The notes under the pieces were generated by a model. That model had not been told where the DNA came from, did no database searches, and saw only the letters and a program-made list of their open reading frames with translations. DNA of 64,000 nucleotides from CAZSHX01 sp964606895 (GTDB lineage: Bacteria; Bacteroidota; Ignavibacteria; Kapaibacteriales; UBA2268), in assembly GCA_964606895.1 (NCBI GenBank), contig CAZSHX010000006.1, forward strand, positions 1 through 64,000, in the 5' to 3' direction. Each line of letters begins with the position of its first letter. Within the stretch, counting starts at the first letter, position 1. Shown here one piece after another: positions 23,915-32,511 of this stretch. A program made the translations under genes and the position numbers.

Positions 23915-26749
23915 ATGAAAACTCAAATATACTTACTCGTATTAACGATTTTTTCCTGCTGTTTTATGCTTTCCTGCAACTCTTTAGACGTAATCCACGG
24001 TGGTCAGACACATCGTTATGTTTATAAAGGTACAATTCTATACAAATATATAAGCGATTCAAAAAAAGGTGATAGTGTTGGTATAGTTGACAAAACAATA
24101 TTGTCCCCCTTCAGATATTACCTAAGCGAATTCGGTTCATCAAAACAATACTGGAAATTTGAATACAAAGAAAACCTTTATTATATCAATATGGATAAGA
24201 CAGGCTGGGTGAATTACGACCTCGAAGACAACAATGCAAAATTCGGAAGATTGATTGTTAAAACCCTAATATTGGAAGGCGAAAAATCCGGGCAGGAAAA
24301 GGTTACAATGCGAATGTTAATTTTAGATTCAAATATCAACAAAAACGACGTTGATTATGCCCCAACAATCAGTTCCGATGGCAAAACTCTATATTATGTA
24401 TCAAAACGTGAAGGCAGTAGATCTACATCATCAGGCGAACCTTCTCATGACTTTTGGGCGGTAAAGAAAGCACAAAAATATGATTCTGTTTTTTCAAAGC
24501 CTTATAATATCGACACAAGCCGGTTTGCAGGAATTAATACTGATTTGAACGAAGGAGTCGCCACAATTGCCGCTGATGGACGCACACTATTCTTCACAGG
24601 ATGCAACAGGGATGATGGTTGCGGGAGTTGTGATATTTACAGTGCAAAAATATTCGAAGGAAAATGGAGCAAGCCAAAAAATCTTGGCAGAAATCTGAAC
24701 TCGTCTTCGTGGGATTCTCAACCGACAATATCACCCGATGGTAAAACATTATATTTTGTTTCAAACCGCCCTGGACCTAATGGTGATGACAATTTCGATA
24801 TCTGGTATTCCACGTGGGATGACGGTTGGGATGAATGGGGACCTGCACTGAATTTAAGTCCTGTTAACACAAAGGGAAGAGACGTCGCACCGTTTATTGC
24901 AGGTGACGGAGCAACCATGTTTTTCTCTTCTGACGGGTATGATTCCACTTATGGCGGACTCGATTTTTACGTTACTAAATACGATGCCGAAGCAAGCACA
25001 TGGTCCAAACCTGCTCACCTGCAAAGACCTCTGAACTCTGAAGAGGATGACCAGTTCATCTCTCTTCCGGCATCGGGCGATATGATTTACTTTTCTTCAA
25101 AACGACAAGATATTCCTGGCTTTCAAGGTAATCTTGATTTATTTATGGCTTATGTCGAATCATATTTCAGGGCAATCGTCCTCAAAATTTATGTCGCTGA
25201 CGACAGCCATTCAAATACAATCACTAATGTTACTGTTGATAATCCAGTTTCTAAAAGGAAAGTTAGAGATAGAGCCACCGAGAGGGATAACGTTCTAAGT
25301 ATGGTATTGACAAATGCAGATTACGGCAGAGTGAGTGATTCGCTTCCGTTTATTGACTTAAAAATTCAGGCGGAGAACGAACAATTCGGGAAGAAACAAA
25401 AAATAATGCGGGTGAAGAATCCTTTACTCGATGCAAATAAAGGTGGCTGGGTATTCAATAGTGAATTGGATGAGACTTTTGAGATGTCGGTATCGCCTGA
25501 ATTAGACCAATATTTGAGGAGCCTTAAAAGAACTGTTCTTGATGCCTCGGTGAAGGCATATTCTATCGAGAATGATAGTATAATTGTCAATAGTTCAGTA
25601 GTTATCGAAGAATTTCAATCGAGCAATACCACCCCTGTACTGCCATATTTCTTTTTTGAAAATAATTCATCACAAATTTCTGAAAGATATATTCAACTTA
25701 GTAAAGAAGATACTCGAAGTTTTACAGTAGAAAAAGTTGAGGATTTGGGAACATTGCCCACATATTATCAATTACTTAATATAATCGGGTCAAGAATGAA
25801 AGTTTATGCAAACGCAACATTAACTCTTACGGGTTGCAATTCAAATACCGACGAAGAAAAAGGGAATATTGACCTTTCGAAGCACAGAGCTGAAGTTATC
25901 AGGAAGTATTTAACTGATATATGGAATATTGATACCTCAAGGATTGTCACAATGGAACACAATCTACCGGAAAATCCATCAAACAGCTTAACTATTGAAG
26001 GTATCGAAGAAAATAGAAGAGTGGAATGCTCATCTTCCGATGAGAGGATACTGGCACCGGTTACAACAAGACAAATTCTAAAAGTTGCAAAACCGGAAGC
26101 AATTAACTTTAAAAGCTTTGTGTCAGTTAAGGGTGGGGAAGCAACATGGCGGCTTAATATTATGCAGGATGGCAAAATCTTAAAATTTTTCGAGGGAGAA
26201 GGTTCTATGGAAAAAGACATTCGATGGGATATTAACTCCGAGAAGGAAACAATGCCGGAGAACGAAAGTCCCCTCAAAATAGAACTTCTTGTCAAAGACA
26301 AAATTAGGGATAAGATAATTGTTGCAAAGGGCGAATTGCCGGTAAAGCAAATAACTACACAACTTAAAAAAGCTGAGTTTACCGAAGACAGAAGAATTGA
26401 CAAATACAGACTTATACTTTTTGATTTCGGGAAAAGCTCACTGAACAAAGGAAATATAGGAACTATTCAATCAATTAAAGAGAATATTCAGGATGATTCT
26501 AAATTTCTTTTATTGGGCTATTCGGACAGAATAGGCAATGACGCCTACAATTTAAAGCTGTCGGAAAAGCGTGCTGTTGAAACTGCCAAAGCCTTTGGGG
26601 CAAAGGATATTGAAATACGAGCTATCGGCGAAGGAAAGCTGTTATACAATAATGACTTGCCTGAAGGCAGGTTCTACTGCAGAACTGTAGAAATAATTGT
26701 GGAAACACCAATAAAAATGATTATCAGTGATGAAAAGATAAAGAAATAA
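23915..26749 (+). CDS. Large lipoprotein: PD40 repeats and two OmpA-like domains
   Basis: This 944-residue protein starts with a lipoprotein signal (FMLSC, lipidated Cys at residue 21). Residues ~145-420 hold PD40/TolB-type blades: APTISSDGKTLYYVSKR, GVATIAADGRTLFFTG, QPTISPDGKTLYFVSNRPG, APFIAGDGATMFFSSDG and ISLPASGDMIYFSSKR. A long middle region contains a first OmpA-like segment (PYFFFENNSSQIS ... LTGCNSNTDEEKG ... SKHRAEVIRKYL ... ENRRVE). The C-terminus carries a second one (ILFDFGKSSLN ... LLGYSDRIGNDAYN ... EKRAVETAKAFG). OmpA-like domains bind peptidoglycan, so the protein probably links the outer membrane to the wall. PD40 plus OmpA recalls PorE-like T9SS components, but a TPR region is not obvious. 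AGGTGAAAC precedes the ATG. Confidence 0.82.
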   Translation: MKTQIYLLVLTIFSCCFMLSCNSLDVIHGGQTHRYVYKGTILYKYISDSKKGDSVGIVDKTILSPFRYYLSEFGSSKQYWKFEYKENLYYINMDKTGWVNYDLEDNNAKFGRLIVKTLILEGEKSGQEKVTMRMLILDSNINKNDVDYAPTISSDGKTLYYVSKREGSRSTSSGEPSHDFWAVKKAQKYDSVFSKPYNIDTSRFAGINTDLNEGVATIAADGRTLFFTGCNRDDGCGSCDIYSAKIFEGKWSKPKNLGRNLNSSSWDSQPTISPDGKTLYFVSNRPGPNGDDNFDIWYSTWDDGWDEWGPALNLSPVNTKGRDVAPFIAGDGATMFFSSDGYDSTYGGLDFYVTKYDAEASTWSKPAHLQRPLNSEEDDQFISLPASGDMIYFSSKRQDIPGFQGNLDLFMAYVESYFRAIVLKIYVADDSHSNTITNVTVDNPVSKRKVRDRATERDNVLSMVLTNADYGRVSDSLPFIDLKIQAENEQFGKKQKIMRVKNPLLDANKGGWVFNSELDETFEMSVSPELDQYLRSLKRTVLDASVKAYSIENDSIIVNSSVVIEEFQSSNTTPVLPYFFFENNSSQISERYIQLSKEDTRSFTVEKVEDLGTLPTYYQLLNIIGSRMKVYANATLTLTGCNSNTDEEKGNIDLSKHRAEVIRKYLTDIWNIDTSRIVTMEHNLPENPSNSLTIEGIEENRRVECSSSDERILAPVTTRQILKVAKPEAINFKSFVSVKGGEATWRLNIMQDGKILKFFEGEGSMEKDIRWDINSEKETMPENESPLKIELLVKDKIRDKIIVAKGELPVKQITTQLKKAEFTEDRRIDKYRLILFDFGKSSLNKGNIGTIQSIKENIQDDSKFLLLGYSDRIGNDAYNLKLSEKRAVETAKAFGAKDIEIRAIGEGKLLYNNDLPEGRFYCRTVEIIVETPIKMIISDEKIKK

Positions 26750-26790
26750 GACACTTTTGGACGAATAGACTATTTGAGGAAAAACAAAAA

Positions 26791-26827
26791 AACTCCCAAA
26801 ATATAAATTATTTTGGGAGTCTTTTTA
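26791..26827. terminator. Bidirectional terminator
   Basis: ACTCCCAAAAT pairs perfectly with ATTTTGGGAGT around seven bases, with A-runs on the left and T-runs on the right. It separates the convergent lipoprotein and sensor-kinase genes. Confidence 0.85.
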
Positions 26828-26843
26828 ATAATTCATTCAAATT

Positions 26844-29057
26844 TTAATGATATTCAACCAGTTTATTTCCAGGCAACGTTATTTGAACAAGATTTCCTTC
26901 TTCCTTGCCGAAAGTATCTACAGTCATAGTGCCATTCATCATTCTGAGCATAGATGCGGCAATACTGAGGCTGAGCAATACATCGTTTTTATCAAACTGT
27001 AAAGAATCAATGAGATTATTTGAGTACTTTTTGAATACTTCAACCAAATCTGTAACGGTTTCGTTTGGTGAGGATAGAATCTGAATCTCTGATGCACCTT
27101 CGCGGGGATTATCCGTAATATTGATATGCAAATCAACTTTATCTTTGAACTCTGCTAAGGATTTACAAATCAATAGCAATGCATTCTCAATCAGAGTTTT
27201 ATCTGCAAATATTGAAGAAAGGTCACCTTGATTATACAATTCAATATTAACCTCACCAATATTGCCAATTTCATTCTTTGCTTTGTCGAATATATCTTGT
27301 TTGAAAGTTTCCAAAGGAATAACATCGAGATCTTTGAATGTCCCCGATTCATTTACCATTGAGACTTCAATCATATCCGAAACAAAAACGAAGAGCTCTT
27401 CGGAACTGTTATTCACAATTTCAATATAGCTGTCATGCTCTTCTTCGGTATCATAAAGTTTGTTTGCCAAAAGCTGGTGATAGCCTATAATACTCGTAAG
27501 GGAGTTTCTCAATTGGTGACTCAGCTTTGTCATAAAGAATGATTTAGACTCGCTGGCTTCAGAAGTCATCTGCTTAGCAAGTTCTACCTGTTTCGATTTT
27601 AGTCTTTCCTGTTCCTGGGCAAGTTTTTCTAAAGTTACATCACGACCAATGCAATAAATCAGTCCTTCGGAGTTTGAAACAGTTACGTCCCAACTAATCC
27701 AATGTAATTTTCCTTCTTTAGTAATCATCTGAATAGCAAAACGTTTCCTGTATTCGTCTTCTTTGATATTCATAACGCCTGCAAATTCTTTTCCTGCTTC
27801 ATCATCGGCATACAAAATATCAATTTTGTTTCCGATTAAATCCTTTGGCTCGTAACCAAGTATAGGTATTGAGGCAGGATTCATTGATTTCCACACTCCG
27901 TCAGTACCAAGAACTGCAATAATATCATTCGAAGATTCAACAATTCTTCTCTGAGACCTTGTCATTCTTTCTGCCAAATCAACTGCTCTTGCTCTGCTGG
28001 TAATCACCGAGAGGATAAATCCAAAGAAAACAAAACTGATCAATAGTGAAACTATAAGAGAGATTAAAGGCAATGCTTTTTGGAAAGCTCCTCCGAAATT
28101 CGGAATTGTATAGAATTTTACTGTTACTTCCTGGTTTTGAATTTTTAATTTTTGCTCGGTGGCAATATAAGGGATGTATTTTGTTTTTAACAAATCGGCA
28201 TTTTTGGATTCGAAAACTTTAATTGGTTTTCTGTCGCTGTTGTTATAGAAACACTCAAAAATGATGGTTGTATCGCTGGTTTCACCTTTTCCGATAGCAT
28301 TCTGGAGCATTCTTGTCAGGTTAAGCTCAAGAACAACCATCCCGTCGAAATTTACAAGTCTGTCTTTTTCACTATCTTTGGGCATTCCTCGTTTGTAAAT
28401 CGGAGAAATCATATAAACTGCATTTGTATCTTTACCCCTGATGTTCATCACAGGCGTAGCGACAACAGAATTTGTATTCCTGGCTCTTTCGATTTCCTCC
28501 ACAAAAACAGGATCGGAAGCAAAATCGAAACCTTTCATCTGCAAATTCACAGTATCGGGAACCACGAACTCAGAAGGGAAAAATACTTCTCTATCGCCCA
28601 TTGGATATATTTTATAGTCATAATACCCTTGAGATCTTACGTAGTGAATGTATTCGGACATTTTTGCCTTTTCAACCTTTGGGACAGACATAAGGCAAAT
28701 TATTGAAGAATATGTTTTAGTCGGAACACTTCCATATAAAGTGAAATAATCTCTTACAACCTGAATCAAATAGTCATACAAACCACGCATAGATGCCAGA
28801 ACCTCCTGATGACTCCGATAATTAGCATCAAAACGAGTTAGTACAGAAGTTGTAGCTTTATCATAAGAAGCGGTTATATCCGACTTAACGCTTTGGTCAA
28901 TTGTTCTCCAGATGAAAAAGCTTAAAAGTATCATAATCAGCAGAATAAGAAAAGCAGGATAAGTTTTTGATAACTTAAAATTTCCTCTCTTTTGTTGAGA
29001 TGCCTGTTTTAATATGGATTCATAAGAAGTAGTATTAATATTTTTGTTATTTGTCAT
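26844..29057 (-). CDS. CHASE/PAS hybrid-type sensor kinase with degraded ATPase domain
   Basis: This 737-residue membrane protein has a first membrane segment near 30-50, an extracytoplasmic CHASE-like sensor (residues ~60-330, GLYDYLIQVVRDYF, VVATPVMNIRGKDT, YMISPIYKR) and a second membrane segment near 338-362. A PAS/PAC domain follows (IVESSNDIIAVLGTDG ... ISWDVTVSN), then HisKA with SHQLRNSLTSIIGY (His at about residue 514). The region where the ATP-binding domain should be has no recognisable N box (ENALLLICKSLAEF) and no DxGxG (SSPNE in that place). Only the fold outline and the end (MMNGTMTVDTFGKEEG ... ITLPG) survive. It may be a sensor that does not phosphorylate itself, or a very divergent kinase. 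The lone receiver gene lies 118 bases upstream. Confidence 0.8.
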   Translation of the reverse strand: MTNNKNINTTSYESILKQASQQKRGNFKLSKTYPAFLILLIMILLSFFIWRTIDQSVKSDITASYDKATTSVLTRFDANYRSHQEVLASMRGLYDYLIQVVRDYFTLYGSVPTKTYSSIICLMSVPKVEKAKMSEYIHYVRSQGYYDYKIYPMGDREVFFPSEFVVPDTVNLQMKGFDFASDPVFVEEIERARNTNSVVATPVMNIRGKDTNAVYMISPIYKRGMPKDSEKDRLVNFDGMVVLELNLTRMLQNAIGKGETSDTTIIFECFYNNSDRKPIKVFESKNADLLKTKYIPYIATEQKLKIQNQEVTVKFYTIPNFGGAFQKALPLISLIVSLLISFVFFGFILSVITSRARAVDLAERMTRSQRRIVESSNDIIAVLGTDGVWKSMNPASIPILGYEPKDLIGNKIDILYADDEAGKEFAGVMNIKEDEYRKRFAIQMITKEGKLHWISWDVTVSNSEGLIYCIGRDVTLEKLAQEQERLKSKQVELAKQMTSEASESKSFFMTKLSHQLRNSLTSIIGYHQLLANKLYDTEEEHDSYIEIVNNSSEELFVFVSDMIEVSMVNESGTFKDLDVIPLETFKQDIFDKAKNEIGNIGEVNIELYNQGDLSSIFADKTLIENALLLICKSLAEFKDKVDLHINITDNPREGASEIQILSSPNETVTDLVEVFKKYSNNLIDSLQFDKNDVLLSLSIAASMLRMMNGTMTVDTFGKEEGNLVQITLPGNKLVEYH

Positions 29058-29175
29058 AATTATTTTTATATTAATTGATTACAAATTCTGCAATCTGTTG
29101 GTTGAACAACAAAATCGCTTAAAAATGCAAAATATCAGTTTGTAAATGTATATTAATTGCAAAATCTACTCCAAT

Positions 29176-29568
29176 TTACAGTACTGCTAAACGAAGGTTC
29201 ATTATTTCAATTACTTCCTGAACAAAAGTTGAAGTGTTAACAGGCTTGGATATAACACCGTCAAATCCCTGGGATATAAATCGTTCCATGTCATTGGACT
29301 GCCCATAGCCTGTCACTGCTACAGCAGGTATAGTATTACCGTTTTGTAAAGTCCTGATGAATTTTACAATTTCAATGCCATTAACATCTGGAAGCAGTAT
29401 ATCAATCAAAACACCATAAGGTTTATTTGTCCTTAGCCAATCGATAGATGTTCTGCCATCGCCAAATTCAATAACCTGAAATCCCGCTTTTTTTAATAAA
29501 GTGGAGAACAGTTTTCTATTTGGAATGTTGTCTTCAACAACACATATTACTTTCTCATTTTCTGCCAT
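29176..29568 (-). CDS. Single-domain response regulator
   Basis: The ATG at 29568 gives about 130 residues, all receiver domain. Acidic residues are in CVVEDN, the phospho-acceptor Asp in LIDILLPDVNG, Thr in AVTGYG and Lys in VISKPV. No output domain follows; it ends MNLRLAVL. Stand-alone receivers act as phosphorelay intermediates or bind target proteins directly. It is transcribed just ahead of the CHASE/PAS kinase. A short direct repeat (TAAAAAGTATATT twice, 29581-29608) lies just upstream of its start. Confidence 0.85.
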   Translation of the reverse strand: MAENEKVICVVEDNIPNRKLFSTLLKKAGFQVIEFGDGRTSIDWLRTNKPYGVLIDILLPDVNGIEIVKFIRTLQNGNTIPAVAVTGYGQSNDMERFISQGFDGVISKPVNTSTFVQEVIEIMNLRLAVL

Positions 29569-29723
29569 ATTCTTAACCAATAAAAAGTATATTTATAAAA
29601 AGTATATTATCGGCAAATATTTGGAAATATTTAGCTGATATTCTTTAATCCTGAAAATAAGTCAACAAACAATTTAAGTCATTTTAATATATTTATTAAA
29701 CTGCTTTTTTTCAGTAAAAGAAC

Positions 29724-31124
29724 TTACTGAACAACCCTGATATCTACACGCCTGTTTTGTCTTCTACCTGCCGCTGTAGCGTTGTTTTCGATCGGTTCCA
29801 AAGCTCCGGCTCCTCTGTCGAGAATTCGACCTCTGGAAATTTTCTTTTTAACAAGATAATCAACTACCTGCTTTGCTCTATCCAAAGATCTCTGCATGTT
29901 TTGATTCAAATTTCCTGCGTTGTCCGAATGCCCAACAACACGAACGGTTGCCCTTGGATTCTGTTTCATGAATTCAGCAACTTCATCAAGAAAGATTTGC
30001 ATTTCCTGAGTTAAGCCTGTTTGCTCAGACCTTTGATAAAAAAATCGCTTATTCTCATTAGGTGTGATATTCAAAATCGTTGCTTCTGCTTGCACTGTAG
30101 GAGTATTAGTTGCAATCAGAGCACTTACCTTTGGTGTTTCTGCAAGTTCCTGGCTTATCTGTGTCTGCGGCAAATAAGTTAATTCTCCTCCAGTGGGCGT
30201 ACCCTGAAAACCGGAAAATTTTATTTTTTTCTCGTACCTGAAATCTGCAAGATTATCAGGCGGTTTTTCGTACTCTTTATTGAAATGAATACTTTGAGCT
30301 TCAACTCTGTCCAAAGTTAGTTTAGCAGAGAAACCCACTCTGAAGAGGAAAGTGTTTCTTGAAGAGTAGTATTCACTGTATATTGTTGAGCCTCCATGCA
30401 AAGAAAAGAATGGAGAAAGAAAAGCTCTTGCTTTATTGCTGATATCGGCAACAAATATATCGTACTCCATACCGATAAAACCACCGAATCTTACTTTTGT
30501 ACTTTTTTTGCTGAATGGTTTCACTTCAGTAATTTGACCTGTATTGTCAAATTTAGTATAAACTTTTGATTTGTCTGAAATAAGGTAATCAAAATCAAAA
30601 CCACCGAATAAATTCAGATATTGAACCCCAAAGTTATATGTAACTTCAGGAGAAAAGCTTATCATGTAGGAAAGAAATTCAGATTCATTTCTCAGATTAA
30701 GATCGCTTGTAAGTGTGTCTTTATTCTTTTTTTTATATGGGTCTGTTCCTGAAAAACTCGGGCGGTAGTCAAGAAAATGGATTTTAAGCGAACCACCTAA
30801 TTTTTTTCCAACAGGATGGTATTGACCAATTAACCCAAGATAAATGCCCGTTCCGGAACCATTGTTATAGTTTGACAATGGGTTAGTTAGGGTATCATAA
30901 GGTTCTGTTGGTATATAGGGAATATTTAATTTTCCGAAATAGACTCCCAGATTAGCACCAATGTCAGCACCAAACCACCAGTCACCGTGGCTTCTTATGA
31001 AAACCAGTGTATCATTGTTCGGTTCTACCTTTCTGGTTATAATCTCGCTATTGGGAAATACTGCAAAAGCCTCGAAAAGAGGGAGAAAAATCAGGATTAT
31101 ATATATCGCTTTTTTTTTTATCAC
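29724..31124 (-). CDS. OmpA-family outer-membrane protein
   Basis: This 466-residue protein starts with GTG at 31124 and a signal peptide (KKKAIYIILIFLPLFEAFA). Residues ~45-300 alternate short hydrophobic strands typical of an outer-membrane beta-barrel (WWFGADIGANLGVYFG, GTGIYLGLIGQYHP, VRFGGFIGMEYDIF). The last ~105 residues are an OmpA domain: VRVVGHSDNAGNLNQN, LDRAKQVVDYL, ILDRGAGALEP and GRRQNRRVDIRV. The domain holds peptidoglycan. It may anchor or help export the surface proteins made by the genes upstream on the same strand. The gap to the next gene upstream is 64 bases. Confidence 0.85.
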   Translation of the reverse strand: MIKKKAIYIILIFLPLFEAFAVFPNSEIITRKVEPNNDTLVFIRSHGDWWFGADIGANLGVYFGKLNIPYIPTEPYDTLTNPLSNYNNGSGTGIYLGLIGQYHPVGKKLGGSLKIHFLDYRPSFSGTDPYKKKNKDTLTSDLNLRNESEFLSYMISFSPEVTYNFGVQYLNLFGGFDFDYLISDKSKVYTKFDNTGQITEVKPFSKKSTKVRFGGFIGMEYDIFVADISNKARAFLSPFFSLHGGSTIYSEYYSSRNTFLFRVGFSAKLTLDRVEAQSIHFNKEYEKPPDNLADFRYEKKIKFSGFQGTPTGGELTYLPQTQISQELAETPKVSALIATNTPTVQAEATILNITPNENKRFFYQRSEQTGLTQEMQIFLDEVAEFMKQNPRATVRVVGHSDNAGNLNQNMQRSLDRAKQVVDYLVKKKISRGRILDRGAGALEPIENNATAAGRRQNRRVDIRVVQ

Positions 31125-31134
31125 ACTAAACCCA

Positions 31135-31159
31135 AATTTTTCCTAAATTAGAAAAAATT
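31135..31159 (-). terminator. AT-rich hairpin between cargo and OmpA genes
   Basis: AATTTTTCCTA and TAGAAAAAATT form an 11-bp stem with one weak pair and a 3-base loop. It sits in the 64-base gap, and could be a weak terminator or an mRNA processing hairpin. Confidence 0.35.
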
Positions 31160-31188
31160 AAAGAAGCTTTACTTCAAGAAAAATTGTA

Positions 31189-32496
31189 TTATCTTATTAA
31201 TTGAGCTTTGATAACAGCTTTCGAAATTTCAACACTTGTGTCATTTATAGGATAGGCAATCAGAATTATATTATATAATCCCTGCTGTGCCAAATCAGAA
31301 ACATCAAAGACTATCTCTTTTTCGTGTCTGCCAAGCTTAACAAAAACATTGTCCATCAGCTTCTCTATCAACTTGCCCCGAAGGTCATAAGCCATTACCG
31401 ACAAGTACACATCATCATCTACTGTATATGTTATATATGTCTTTCCCGTGAATGGGTTTGGGTCGTTCTGGGCAAATGTTATAACGGCATTCGGAACATC
31501 CACACAAGCATAAGCAAGCTTAGTATGAAGTTTACCAAAGAAGTCCTGATACTGAAGTTCATAGCAATATGATATTCCCCTTGCAGGAACACTATCTGCT
31601 ATAAACTCATACTTTCTTCCGGGTTTTTTTGTTCCAAGCCCAACAATTCCGTCGTGAGGTGGCACTCCCCTCCGATAGTCAGCAACAGTATCTGCGTAAT
31701 TCAACTGCTCGGGAGCCATTTCTTTCATAAAGTCTCTTTTTGATCGTGCTACCATCCAGCCTTTAACCATGGATTCACTTCTTGTTTCCCAAAGTAACTT
31801 AACTTTCTTCTGACCAATATATATGGCTTGAAAATTTATTATATCAGTCAAAGGTTGAGGTCCGGGGTCAACCCTATATTCAACTTTTGGAAGAAGCTCG
31901 TTATCCATTTCAATATTATTATCAGTGTAGTTTAAATATACTGACGGTACAATCATACTGTCTCTGTCAAGCTTGAAAGCACATGCCTGATAATAATAAA
32001 AAGGTTGTAGCCACATTAACCTTTGTGGAATTATTGAGCCATCTTTTGTTTTCATTTTGAATCTGGCTATTCTAACTCCTACTGTATCACCCGGAACTTT
32101 AACAGTATTTCCGAAATTCTCAGGTCCAGCAACAGTAACGCTGATTCTGCCGTCGAATATTCTTGGAGTAAGAAGATAATTGTCAGTTGGTAGCTGTCCG
32201 GTTATAGGTGAAATGTCTAAGTCGCTGGTGTTTTGAATTGCTTCAATTGTTAAATTATTCGGGTCAACCTTGTATCCTGTTGAATCAAAAGTAAATTCGA
32301 AAGAACCGTTCGCCCAATAGAGCCATTTATCACTATTTCTCATCAATCGTAAATCGAATTCAAGTTCGTTTGGTTGAGTCAGAACAATGTCCCTTAGATA
32401 AACTGTAGCATAAGTCTCATTCTGAGACATTGCTTTTTCATATCTTAAAGATACCAAAAATAAAAGAAAAAATATTATATAAATAGTTTTTTTCAT
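31189..32496 (-). CDS. Secreted protein with beta-sandwich and T9SS domain
   Basis: This 435-residue protein has a signal peptide (IYIIFFLLFLVSLRYEKAMSQ). Residues ~25-200 form a beta-rich domain (TVYLRDIVLTQPNELEFDLRL, WANGSFEFTFDSTGY, GDTVGVRIARFKMKTKDGS). Its layout resembles the cohesin/bacterial Ig class, though the match is by eye only. A fibronectin-III-like segment follows (VKLLWETRSESMVKGWMVARS). The final ~85 residues (NDPNPFTGKTYITY, VMAYDLRGKLIEKL, DVSDLAQQGLYNIIL, KAVIKAQLIR) are a T9SS/FlgD-like sorting domain. It lies next to the dockerin-tailed protein gene, 60 bases downstream of it on the same strand, so the two may interact. Confidence 0.72.
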   Translation of the reverse strand: MKKTIYIIFFLLFLVSLRYEKAMSQNETYATVYLRDIVLTQPNELEFDLRLMRNSDKWLYWANGSFEFTFDSTGYKVDPNNLTIEAIQNTSDLDISPITGQLPTDNYLLTPRIFDGRISVTVAGPENFGNTVKVPGDTVGVRIARFKMKTKDGSIIPQRLMWLQPFYYYQACAFKLDRDSMIVPSVYLNYTDNNIEMDNELLPKVEYRVDPGPQPLTDIINFQAIYIGQKKVKLLWETRSESMVKGWMVARSKRDFMKEMAPEQLNYADTVADYRRGVPPHDGIVGLGTKKPGRKYEFIADSVPARGISYCYELQYQDFFGKLHTKLAYACVDVPNAVITFAQNDPNPFTGKTYITYTVDDDVYLSVMAYDLRGKLIEKLMDNVFVKLGRHEKEIVFDVSDLAQQGLYNIILIAYPINDTSVEISKAVIKAQLIR

Positions 32497-32511
32497 GAAT
32501 TATTAAGCATA

